Below are positions 1 through 9,709 of a DNA stretch of 61,302 nucleotides, one piece after another. The position numbers were made by a program, and so were the translations under genes. Origin of the DNA: Gnetum montanum (lineage: Eukaryota; Streptophyta; Gnetopsida; Gnetales; Gnetaceae). The notes below the pieces were generated by a model. That model made no database searches and had not been told where the DNA came from. It saw nothing but the letters and a program-made list of their open reading frames with translations. The DNA lies in assembly GCA_015680685.1 (NCBI GenBank), contig MNCI01004181.1, positions 472,646 to 533,947 on the forward strand, given 5' to 3'. Numbering within the stretch: the stretch's first letter is position 1; each line of letters opens with the position of its first letter.

Positions 1-410
1 ATTGTGACCAATATCTGGGATTTCCCATGTTTGAATGGCATCATAGGAGAGCTTGGGTTCAACTCCTCAAATGAATTCAGTAGCAAATTGGGCATTGGAT
101 TGCCCACTTTCTGACTTGGAAAGGGTAGGTCCTGTTGGCCACCTCGGTGCCTTCATCCATTGCCTGATTTATGGCTTCCATTGCCAACCCCACCACCCCC
201 TCCCCCTTGTTGATTGGTGCTTTTTGCTTACTGCTCGTGGCTTTTTGCCCTTGGCCGTTCGGCCTAGGTGAGATGCTATGAGCGGTTGGGGGATCCTTCC
301 CCCTTGGTGCGGCCACCGCTGGTGACCCCCCGGTTGTAATCTCATGTAACATATTCTTGCAATTCTCAGTAATAGAATCCCGAACACTTTCTCAAAAAAC
401 AAAAAAAACA
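1..410 (+). mobile_element. LINE 3' end (3' UTR and poly-A), truncated by window edge
   Basis: G/C-rich 3' UTR-like sequence ends in TAATAGAATCCCGAACACTT, then TCTC and an A-rich tail near 390-410. The same terminus (TAATATA..., an ACATT-like block, TCTCAAAA) ends the LINE copies near 12190, 25568, 41067, 51170 and 53730. The short frames here lie in non-coding 3' UTR. Plus orientation, antisense to SKI2. Confidence 0.7.
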
Positions 411-1889
411 TTTAGAGTAGATCATTGGGGAATTAGAGAGTGGAATCTGCATGACAAAACACTTAACAACCATGCCCACCTGAGTAACAAATGTGAAGCC
501 TACAAGGTAATTTCTTTCACAACATCTTATTATCATATTTCCATTACTGCTTGATTAATACAATCCTTCTAACTTCAAAGGCAAGTGAAGTAACTGGAGT
601 ATTGGCTGAAGAACTTTGATCTTGGAAAGAATACCAAGTTAAGGAGATTAAAAGAGATGGCTGATAACAGTGTAGGCTATGTTCATGAGATTAGACATTC
701 ATTGCAAGTCCTTCAAAGGATCATTCTTTCAATTCTTAAAGGGAGATATCTGGACCCACAACATCTTTGACATCTTCTAGATTTCTTTGGTCAACCACTC
801 CATCATTTTAATTAATGCTTGTGGGGTGGACCTTCCCAGGTTTACGATTGCCCCGAATGAATGGTTGTACTACATTTAGTTGCTCTAACTTTTCAAACCT
901 TTTAACTTTCTTATCATGTTTCTGCACGTACATTTTTTCTTTGTTCTTTTAATGAATTTGGAGAATTTGGGTTCATACTATTCATCTCAGTGCTTTGGCC
1001 CACCACTGTCCCATCATAATCTTCTTTCTCTAATACTATTTTTAACATATCATTCTGAATTATGTGTAAATCATGCAAGGAATTCAAATGGGAACTTTAT
1101 AATACCATAATATTAAGTATGAATACCATTTTAAAGAAGAAAAAGGAAAGAGGATCTTTGTTAACGATTTTTGGAGTCTTTAGGTACACAGAGAAGACAA
1201 ACTCATTTATTTGGCTCCTTGGAACTATGGTACTGGCTTGAGCCATTCAGCAAACCACCCTAGAGTCAAGCTAGTTATACCTTAGGCCAAGGATATGCCA
1301 GGTCCTCTTGTCCTGCTTCACCAGTTATCCCATGCACTTTCATACAGCTATTTCAGTCATATTTGAACCCCTCTACCGAGCACCCAATTGTTACCACAAG
1401 GAAGAGTCATGACCTTTCATCAAGTCTAAACACATTTGGTAACAATTTGTTACACCCTTAATCAAGGGCATTTACAACTTTACACAATTACACGATTGTT
1501 TTTCCAATAATACATTGCATATTAGCTTACAATAAGACATCTCAAGAAATTTCATGAAATGTAACTAAGAAATCAAATGCAACACTATACAATTTGCAAT
1601 GTTATGAGAGTAAAACCTATGAGTATAAAGTACAGCAAAGATGTGTATGATTGTATGCTAAAATATAAGGTGCATGAGATGAGAGAACCAAACGTGGAAT
1701 GCAAAAAACACAGGCGGCACATATTTGGAGATACACATACTTTTTTCTTTTTCTTTAATTTTTTTATTTTTTGGAGAAACATCAAGCATAAATTAAAAAT
1801 AAAAATGTGTACATCATATCTACATCTAAAAAATATGGGGAGAAAGCATCTCCCCTTATCCCAAAAATGGGGGTCACAATCCCCTACCT
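411..1889. other. Intron-like stretch without recognisable gene
   Basis: A/T-rich sequence in the presumed next SKI2 intron. I see only low-complexity tracts, such as a T-run around 1740-1773. The open frames at 1577-1936 and 1585-1914 are low-complexity shadows with no domain and no codon-like conservation. Confidence 0.5.
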
Positions 1890-3726
1890 CCCCCCCCACA
1901 CACACACAGAGCAAGATCCACAGAAAACATGCCTGATTGTTGTATACGCAAACACAACTTCACAAAATGTGGATGAAAACCCTTACACAACATGATTTCC
2001 TAAAGTGCACTCCATGAGACTGTGTCATACGCCTTGGTGATGTCCAATTTCAAACACATACTAGGAAACCAAGTTAACCAAAGCGAGTGCATCACCTCCT
2101 ACACTAGAATGATTTGATCCTGTAGATATCTACCTTTGACAAAACCTACCTATTGTTCCCCAACCAGCCATTGCACCAAGAGTGCCAACCGTGCCTCCAA
2201 CAATTTCAAAAATAGCTGGAGCATAGTGTTATACACCCCAATAGGATAGAAGTGTGCCAGGCTCAAAGGGTTAGACGACTTTGGGATCAACACCGGCCAG
2301 GAGCAGTTAATCTCCTGTCTCACTTACCCCCAAAACAACATCTCGTGAAACACATCTAAGATATTCTCCCCCATCACATCATAAAAGGTCCAGAAGAACT
2401 CCACCGACCACCCATCAAGACCCAACATCTGCTAGCACCCCCTCCAACTCAGCCCAAGTAAAGGTCACTAGCAACCTCCGATTATCCTCCTCCCCGACCA
2501 CCCACATAATATCAATGGAGATTGGTTTCATCTCCCACTATTGCCAACTTTTAGACCAGTACTTCAACAAAGCCTGGGCAACTACCTGCTTCCCCTACAT
2601 GGTCTTCCCTCCTTCATTAATACAAGGAATTTGCTTGGTCAAATGAGCCGAACGAACCACAAGAAAAAAGAAACATGTATTTCTATCCCCCTCCCAAAGC
2701 CATCTCACCTATCCCCTCTACCTCCAATAGGCCTCCTCTTCCTTGTCAAGCACATGAAGCTCCCTCAACACCTCCCCCTCATCATCTTCCTAAGTCTGAT
2801 TCAACTCTTGCTCCTTTTGAATCTGTTCCAAACACCACAAGAGTTGCCCCCGACTATACAGAAAAGAGTACTTGTCCTCTGACCTGGTCCTGCAAATGTG
2901 GTGCTTAAGCAATGCCAACCCCTATTTGAGGAAATCCATAGGGCCACTATCCAAATGATAGGTCCCCCAAATATCCTCCACCAACGGTCTCAACCATAGT
3001 TTTGTCAACCGTGACTGTTCAAATCTAAATAGTATGGGGCTCCCTATCTTCTAGGGGACCCAACACACACACAAGAGGCTGACGATCCGAAGCAACTCTT
3101 TCTTTTCCAATGACAATCACCCCCTTATCCATGATCATGCTCAAGCCCACCCATACCTACTCAATTTTGGTCATGAGCCTATCATGGCCTTTTCTTTGAT
3201 TGCACCACGTGAACTGACACCCCCTAATCTCCACATCCACCAATCCATGGGTTGTCAAAAAATCCTAAAACTGCTAACCCCTTGGAGGATCCAACGTATC
3301 CCCATCAAACTTTTCCCACATATGCAATCATTGGTTGAAATCCCCAACCAAAATCCACTGCAACCAGTCTGCAATCAAGGGAACAATTCATTCCAACTCC
3401 CACATGCATTCCTCCCATTGTTGATCCTCGTAGAAATTCGTAATCCATAAACCTTTCTGTTGAAGATGAATACTTATACTCCACCGAGATTCATCCACCA
3501 CCTTGAAAGGTCACTTAGACAAGGCTACTAAACCTTGAGCCCTCCCCTGACATGGCACACAATGGGAGTGCCAACCTAGCCAACGCAACTAATGAAACTC
3601 CTATTGTTGAACTTTGGTCTCTTGCAAACACACAACTTCACAGTTCTCCTTAGCCACCACATCTTGCAAGGTACGCCGCTTGAAAGGGCTACCCTGTCCC
3701 CTACAATTCCATGAGAGAATCCTCAT
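1890..3726 (-). pseudogene. LINE ORF2 5' half (APE endonuclease and partial RT), decayed
   Basis: Starts ATG 3726-3724 with MRILSWNCRGQGSPFKRRTL, then [11 protein letters not shown], the N-terminal endonuclease signature of plant L1 ORF2. The metal-site motif WILVGDFNQ lies near 3360. RT begins near 2450 with DGWSVEFF and continues through GFVKGRYLQDQ to [15 protein letters not shown] near 2030. Broken by stops and ending before the YxDD box, so it cannot encode an active polymerase. Confidence 0.8.
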
Positions 3727-5400
3727 GGTCTATTGAAAGATCGACGTTTATACACATCTTGGATGGTCCATTGGACCCCAGATCAATATCTCATTGTGTC
3801 TACTTAGCACGGGCCTCAAATCCCATTGGTTGACTAGCCTTTTTTAACTCAAGAAAAACAAGAAATTGCACCCCCACCCCCCTCCTGACGAGATACCCCC
3901 TCTCAGGATCCCCTCCATAGACGATAGAGAGCTCCCCTTGAAAAGCAAGGCCAAACTTTCCAAGGGCAAGAAACCTTCCCCTAACCCCTCGACATTCCAA
4001 AGGGTCACATTCACCACTCCCCTAGGTAACCCTAGGGAGGCAGGACCCAAAGGGTTACTTTCCTCCACCAATGCTTTGTTGCCAAAGGCTCCCATATCAA
4101 GCCCCAAATCACCACAAATGGGGGATATTGGCCCCTCCTTCTGCATGACCTCGGCTAGTCTAACCCCTCCCCTGGCATTCCCTTTCTCAGCGAGGGCCCC
4201 CCCGCCCAATACCCCCCCCCCCCAACTACCAACTACTACAGAAACTCCCACAATTACAGATGATTTTTGGCCCACCCCAAGCACCACCCTACTAACAATT
4301 TTTGGCCCACCCCAAGCACCATGGGCCAGGGTTGACCCTAATCTGTAGCCTCAAAGGACCATCCCCCATGCCCCTGCTGAGTGATCGTCATCCAAGCCCC
4401 CTCCATATGCTTCAAACATTGAGCCTAGAGTCCCACCCAACAAGATGCATCGACATGCCCCCCCTTTACCACAAACACTACAATGTGCCTACAACAGCCG
4501 TTGTTGCACCAGCCCTCTGACCATGACATTTTCATGTTCCACTTAGACCTACTCTTCTCCCAAGGGCATGTCCAAGACAACCTCTTACCAAATCCTTGGG
4601 TGCCAGAGAACACCACACACAAACCCTAGCATACCTCATTTGATCCATCGAAGCAGTGGGCTTATCAAAGGAGATAAACTCTCCAAAGCTCCCCACCAAA
4701 ACTCGAAGAAAATCCAACGTCCACGTTTCCCAGGGAATCCCTAAAACACTAACCCAAATTGATGCTCGCAAGAATAGATTCGGGTCCCAATGGGCCCCCA
4801 GTCTCCATTTCATCAATGCCAAACTCCTCACTCTAAAGAACCATGGGCCACCTACCAAGACATGGTCCCTATCATTGACCATTGGGAAAATGAACAACAA
4901 AAGCTATCCAATAAGGCTACGCACCCCCACTGAGCGAAAATTCTATTGGGCCACCATCCACTTCCTAACTGCCTCAAGCTTAGGGGACGCACCCAAGGAC
5001 ACACACTTCCCTATCAGGCTATGCTCCAATATCTGAAGCCATGCTCCTAGGACCACCTTAATCCGTAGCCTCAAAGGATCATCCCCCATGCCCTAGTCCC
5101 AACTCCTCCAACCTCCTATCCCCCAAGTGGCTGAGTATCGCCCTTCGAACCTGTGCTCGAACCTCTTGATACATGCCCTGCCACCTCCTTGGAAAAGACA
5201 TCCCCAAAAACCTCCTTCCCACCAACAGCCTCTCCATCACCCGACTGACCAACCTACCTACTTGCCCCCTCCAAGATCCTACCTTGTGCATTGACTTCGC
5301 CCTAGCCACCAAGCCTGCTAGCCCTTGCCCACTGACTCCCAGCATTCTCGCTCCCTGTGCTTCCACTCATTTCAAAAATCCCAAGATACACATATTAGAA
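3723..5400 (-). pseudogene. LINE ORF1 (DUF4283-type RNA-binding), decayed
   Basis: ORF1 proteins of plant L1 elements bind element RNA. The clearest piece is 4900-4532, where NDRDHVLVGGPWFFRVRSLA leads to an IWVSVLGIPWE segment; this is the VL..GPW / W..PG.P.E pattern of DUF4283. The N-terminal part lies at 5366-5079. It ends VYKRRSFNRP-stop, with TGA at 3725-3723. A block of about 35 bases near 4339-4372 recurs near 5056-5092 (see findings). Interrupted by stops. Confidence 0.75.
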
Positions 5401-5454
5401 TGTAGTACAACAATGGGTTTAGATTTTGTCAAGGAAGAATCATGAAATAGAACT

Positions 5455-5655
5455 TATAAATATAGCATGAAATAGATGAGATGATGTAAGGTCCCAAGCC
5501 TGAACACGAAAGAAGGGTTACCATCAGGTTGGCAATTAACTATAAAACCATGCCAAATTTCATGGATGAGGGAAAAAACCTTATGTAGCCTACCGAATTT
5601 TGTTGGGACAAGGCTAGGGTGATGATGACAACAACAACAATGACAACAAATATAA
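5455..5655 (+). mobile_element. RTE-type LINE 3' tail
   Basis: The sequence TTTTGTTGGGACAAGGCTAG followed by GATGATGA and ACAACAACAA repeats at about 5596-5650 is the 3' terminus typical of plant RTE-clade retroposons. Two more copies of the tail occur at 26180-26235 and, reversed, at 43798-43845. No coding part is recognisable here. Confidence 0.65.
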
Positions 5656-5689
5656 AAAATCAATATTCTGCAAAGTGCGAAGTAAATTA

Positions 5690-6109
5690 TGCTAAATTGA
5701 ACCCAAATCTTTATACTTTGAAAAGTCCCTTTAGCTATTGTTAGAAAAAGTCATGTTCCTGCTAATCCTTTAAAGTTATTTTTGTAATGTTAATTTTATG
5801 TTGTAAAGGGGAATCTAGAAAGTTCCTAATAAATCTGAAATAGTAAAATTAGAAAGGCCTAAGAGCATGTAGAAACACTTATGAGGGGCTATAAAGGAAG
5901 ATCCACTATACATGTTTGATGTGCTTGTTGGTGGCTTGGATACCTGTTGTGCTTGAAGATTAATTTGGCCTAGTTTGTCTGGATACAAGAGATTTGCACT
6001 ACTTTCCAGTGGTTTTCTCATTGAGGTTTCCATGTAAATCACAATGTGTTGTTTCTCATTTTTCTTCTCAATTTCTTTCTATGGTTTTAATTCAGCAATA
6101 TTTTACTAG
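5690..6109 (+). repeat. 5' LTR of copia element
   Basis: Begins TGCTAAATTG and shares several blocks with 8867-9220: AAAGTTATTTTTGTAATGTT, the GTAAAG-GGAAT stretch, and GTTTCTCATTTTTC near the end. The right end is approximate. The primer-binding site TAGTATCAAAG follows at about 6113-6123, a decayed form of the TGGTATCAGAG initiator-tRNA site used by copia. Confidence 0.75.
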
Positions 6110-6112
6110 AAC

Positions 6113-7203
6113 TAGTATCAAAGTGGCAATGGAGCAATTGTCAAGCATAGATAAGCTAGTAGGTGTAGAAAACTAGGGTATTTGGAATATCCTTATACAA
6201 AACCTCCACTACCAAAAGAAGTGTGATATTGTATTGTAGACAAAAGATGAGGCAAAGGGTGTTGCAAGGTTGTCTGATGCAGATTAGCTGGAAAAGTATC
6301 CAGACAAAGAATGGAAAAGATTTGACCAAAAAAGCACTTTCTTTGATAAGGCCATGTTTTGCAATAAAACTATTCAGTCTCATAGCTCAATTTCTTTGAT
6401 GCATAAACTTTGGCAGATTCTGAATTAACAGTATGATCAACTAATAGATATACATTAGTATTACACTGTTAACGAAACTGAAACTGAAATTGTTTTTAAT
6501 AACAATTGAGACACTATTGATCTATTGAACCAATTCAGTTTCGACAATTTTTTGCATAATGCTTATATATCTCAACACTGACCTATTGAGATCCAACCTG
6601 TGACTTGAAGAATGCAAGCCATATGGCTTACCCAACAAGTCACGGAGCTAACTGTTATAAGGTTTTTATGATAAAAATGAAAGAAGGTGCATTGCTACAA
6701 GCCCACTTGGATGAAATGAATAGTTTGTTTGCATAGTTAGATAACCTAAAAGTAACATTTGAACAAAATATTAGTGTTTATTACTATTCTTCGTTCTACC
6801 AGATTTGTAAGAGGCAGTTTGTACAACATTGATGATAGCTTCAAATACTATGTCAAGTTTAAATATAAATATCTCCAAGTTGTTACATGCAAGCAAAATG
6901 AAGACTACTGAATCTTCTGGAGATGCTCTAGTTGTTCAAATACAACGATCTTAGACCAAAGATGAAGGACATGGTAGAAGCAAAAGCAAAGGTTCCAAAA
7001 GCAAAGAAATGGAGTGTTGGTTCTACGAGAAGAAGGGTCATTTGAATGATTGCTATGCCTATAAATGGTGGAAGGAGCAAAAGGAGAAAGAGAGCATAGC
7101 AAATAAGCCAAAAGAATCAAGTAAGACTAAAGGGCATGCTAGACTGATGTTTGTTTGGTTAGATCCACAAATGAACTTGTCTAAAAATTCTCATGATGTC
7201 TAG
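6113..7203 (+). pseudogene. copia gag remnant with zinc knuckle
   Basis: Broken gag coding sequence. The piece at 7009-7203 contains CWFYEKKGHLNDC, a CCHC zinc knuckle whose second Cys has become Tyr. Upstream fragments from 6129 resemble gag but are full of stops. Gag packages element RNA; this one is non-functional. Confidence 0.65.
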
Positions 7204-7611
7204 ATTTTCAATAGTGTTGTTTCTCTTAATATTTGTTCAAACTGCAAGTATTGCAATTCATGCAATAAACGTTCATCAAATATTGTTTGTGTTACAGATA
7301 ATGGGAAGTTTCAACTTCATGGTATTGGAAGTATTGCAACTGACAAAAAAATGGACAACATAATACCACTAGGTGTTTACATGTTCCAAAAAATTACACA
7401 AAACTTGTTATCTAATGGGCAACTTGATGAGGTTGGTTCTTAGCTTGCTTTTTCTAATGATACATGGAAGATCAGTAAAGGAGCAATAACTCTATTGAGT
7501 AGAAAAGAGGGTCGTTCCTTGTGCATTTTACATGCTACTATTGTCAAGAAACTAACGGTGTTGTTGTGACTATTGCAATAGGAAATGTTAATTTGTGGCA
7601 TAGATGCTTAG
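7204..7611 (+). pseudogene. copia protease / GAG-pre-integrase remnant
   Basis: Frames here end with the motif NLWHRCLGH at about 7591-7616, the conserved HxxxGH of the copia GAG-pre-integrase domain. Similarity to copia stops right after this motif, where the tRNA-like sequence begins. Decayed by several stops. Confidence 0.65.
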
Positions 7612-7840
7612 GGCATAGTGGCATAGCTCACTTGGTTAGAGCACTTATAGTTTTTAAGTCACAAGTTCAACTAGAAGAAGAATGTTGATTTGACATTGCT
7701 AGGCATGTTGTGATTTTTTACAAAAGTATTTTGTTCACTATGTGTTTTTGAGGGTACAAACGTAATTTGGAAAATCTAGGAGAGTTAATTTCCAAAAAGG
7801 TAACCCTTCAGAGTTACCATCAGAGTTAATTTGGAAAATC
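7612..7840 (+). mobile_element. Possible tRNA-derived SINE inserted in copia
   Basis: The stretch TAGCTCACTTGGTTAGAGCA (from 7624) differs by one base from a plant tRNA A-box region, and AGTTCAACTA (7664-7673) resembles a B-box at roughly tRNA spacing (40 bases). It starts exactly where copia similarity breaks, and RT similarity resumes near 7845. No clear tail or target duplication, so the right end and the insertion model are tentative. Confidence 0.35.
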
Positions 7841-7844
7841 TGCA

Positions 7845-8820
7845 TTTTGTTGATTCACATTGATCACATATTAATTGCTACTAATAGTCCAGTAGAGATA
7901 AAACAGTTAAATTTACAAATAGGAAAAAGAGTTGCTATGAAAGACGTGGGACTAGCAAGGAAAATTCTTGGCATGAAAATCAAAAGGGATAGAAAAAGTA
8001 AGTTGCTGTCACTAAGTCAAGAATAACACATTTCCAACGTGTTACACATGTTTGGTATGTCTCATGCAAATCCAGTTACTGCTCCTCTTACCCCTCATTT
8101 CAAGTTAAAGCAAAAATAACTGCAACAAAACTTTAATAAAACTGAAACAAACGGAAATAGGAAACTGATATAATTTTGCAGTTAGTTCAATGATGTATGC
8201 TATGGTTGGCACCAAACCTTATATAGCTCACACTATGGGTGTTGTAAGCAGATTTTTCAGTAATCCAGGTTAGACGCATTAGACTGCAATGAAATGGATT
8301 ATGTAATATTCAAAGGAAACTCAATCTTACAAGCTACAGTTTGGAGTGTAAAATCTACAAGTAACAGGTTTTGTTGATGCAAATTTTGCTACTAATTTTG
8401 ACACTAATGAATCTACTACAAATTACGTGTTTATCTTTGGTAGAAGTGTTGTTAGTTAATTGTCAAGGATATAACTCAGTACTTTATCCACCATAGAGAT
8501 GGAATATGTTCTGGCTTCATAGTTTTCTAACATATTTGAGCATTATTAACCACAAGTTATCATGTATTTTGTGATAGCCAACGTGCACTGTTTCTGGCCA
8601 AAAATCCAGCTTATCATGGAAGGACAAAACACATAGATAGAAAGTATCATTTGAGCAGAAATATAATATAAGAGGGATTTATAAATATGCACAAAATTCA
8701 CATTATCAAGAATGTTGTTGACAGCTTGATAAAGACTGACAACAAAAACATAAGTATCTTGCAGGAAACAGCTCAGACTAGCAACAATGTGAGCTTAGAT
8801 GAAGTTGAAAAGCAGTGAAA
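7845..8820 (+). pseudogene. copia RT C-terminus and RNase H, decayed
   Basis: Begins HIDHILIATNS, a decayed form of the YVDDILIA polymerase box, then MKDVGLARKILGMKI and LHMFGM of the RT connection. Around 8360-8640 it reads FVDANFA, CDSQRALFLAKNP and RTKHIDRKYH, the RNase H signature of copia. Stops occur throughout. Confidence 0.8.
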
Positions 8821-8853
8821 CTCTTGTTCTTAAAGACTGACCAGATTTATCTT

Positions 8854-9220
8854 GAAAGAAAAGAAATGTTAAAATGAAGCCAAATTTTTGTACTTTACAA
8901 AGCCCCTTTTGCTGTTGTAAATAAAAATAAAAAGAGGAGGGGTAACATTGTTCGTAATACTTAAAAGTTATTTTTGTAATGTTAACTATATAGTGTAAAG
9001 AGGAATATAGAAGATTCCAAATAAATTTGAAAAAGTAAATTTGGATGTCTGTTGTACTTGGAGATTGGAGATCAGTTTGCCCTGGTTTGCCTTAATATAA
9101 GAATTATGAACCCCACTGTGGTGGGTTTTACCTTTGGGGTTTTCTACATAAATCCGGGTGCATTGTTTCTCATTTTTCTCTTTTCATTTTCTTTTTGCAA
9201 TTTTTCACAGACATTTCACA
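8854..9220 (+). repeat. Polypurine tract and 3' LTR of copia element
   Basis: The purine run GAAAGAAAAGAAA (8854-8866) lies directly before TGTTAAAATG at 8867, the start of the 3' LTR. Homology to the 5' LTR continues to about 9220 (CATTTCACA). The short open frame at 9052-9285 lies within the LTR and is not a gene. Confidence 0.75.
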
Positions 9221-9598
9221 AGAAATTAAACATAAAAATGCAAAGGAAATATTATTTCTCTGAATTTTTAGCCCGTTTACGGTAACCCTAGACAAATTTT
9301 TCATGTAAACACTATTACAAAAGAATCCGTGTCACTTAGGTAGCTTCCAACTCAATCAACATGATGTAGTGCTGTTAAAAAATTTTATATTTTCCTGTTC
9401 TAAACTAGTGCAAATATTATATTTTCATCATACAAATATTTCAGAAATTAAATCAACGAAAAGTAATGCTTTATTTTTTCAACCTTTTTGTTTTTTTTTT
9501 TTTTTTTTGAGAAAGTTTGGGTTGTCTATTAAATATAAACCGTAAAGCACCAACTTTCAGATACAGTTGCAGAGACATTAAAGCCATTATTTACGTAC
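9221..9598. other. Intron downstream of SKI2 exon f
   Basis: A/T-rich intron sequence between the copia element and the SKI2 donor at 9598. It contains a T-run of about 18 at roughly 9490-9508. No gene seen. Confidence 0.6.
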
Positions 9599-9709
9599 CG
9601 TTGCAGACAGGAGTACGATGTTAATATGTTTTGGAAGCATGATGATTACTTCCTCCCAAACCACCCCTCTTTCTATATCATTTACATAATGAACTTCATC
9701 AAAGATAAC
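9599..9709 (-). CDS. SKI2: SKI2 exon f (DEVH box and SAT motif)
   Basis: 111 bases, 37 codons, phase 0. Acceptor tgcacAG|GTTATC, donor GCAACG|GTACGT. It encodes [20 protein letters not shown] and ends [17 protein letters not shown] is the catalytic motif II and SAT is motif III. The intron to exon e is only 107 bases, in contrast to the three giant upstream introns. The next expected segment (VPNT...FADWIGR) is not in 1-9598, so the following intron is at least 9.6 kb. Confidence 0.96.

Larger units (their letters stand above)
1890..5420 (-). mobile_element. L1-type LINE, minus strand, lacking its 3' part
   Basis: Reading leftwards from about 5400: ORF1 with a DUF4283-type domain, the ORF1/ORF2 junction at 3726-3723, an APE endonuclease, and the first half of reverse transcriptase up to about 1890, where similarity stops soon after the AYDTVSW motif. 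The rest of RT, zf-RVT, the C-terminal extension and the poly-A end are missing. It is the only LINE in the window in the same orientation as SKI2. Many stops and frameshifts; long dead. Confidence 0.85.
5690..9220 (+). mobile_element. Ty1/copia retrotransposon, degenerate, internally deleted
   Basis: Two diverged LTRs (about 5690-6109 and 8867-9220) flank a broken gag-pol. A tRNA-like primer site (tagtatcaaag) follows the 5' LTR and a purine tract (8854-8866) precedes the 3' LTR. Internal order is gag with a zinc-knuckle remnant, the GAG-pre-integrase LWHRCLGH motif, then directly the end of RT and RNase H. The integrase core and most of RT are missing; a tRNA-like sequence lies at the break. 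LTR divergence and many stops indicate an old insertion. No target duplication could be fixed. Confidence 0.85.

Noticed and set aside
1577-1936. Overlapping 119- and 109-codon frames on both strands
   Set aside because: Low-complexity A/T-rich sequence; no homology or conserved motif.
7617-7690. Functional tRNA gene
   Set aside because: The A-box is good but the B-box is weak, and no acceptor or anticodon stem pairing is evident; at best SINE or tRNA-derived.
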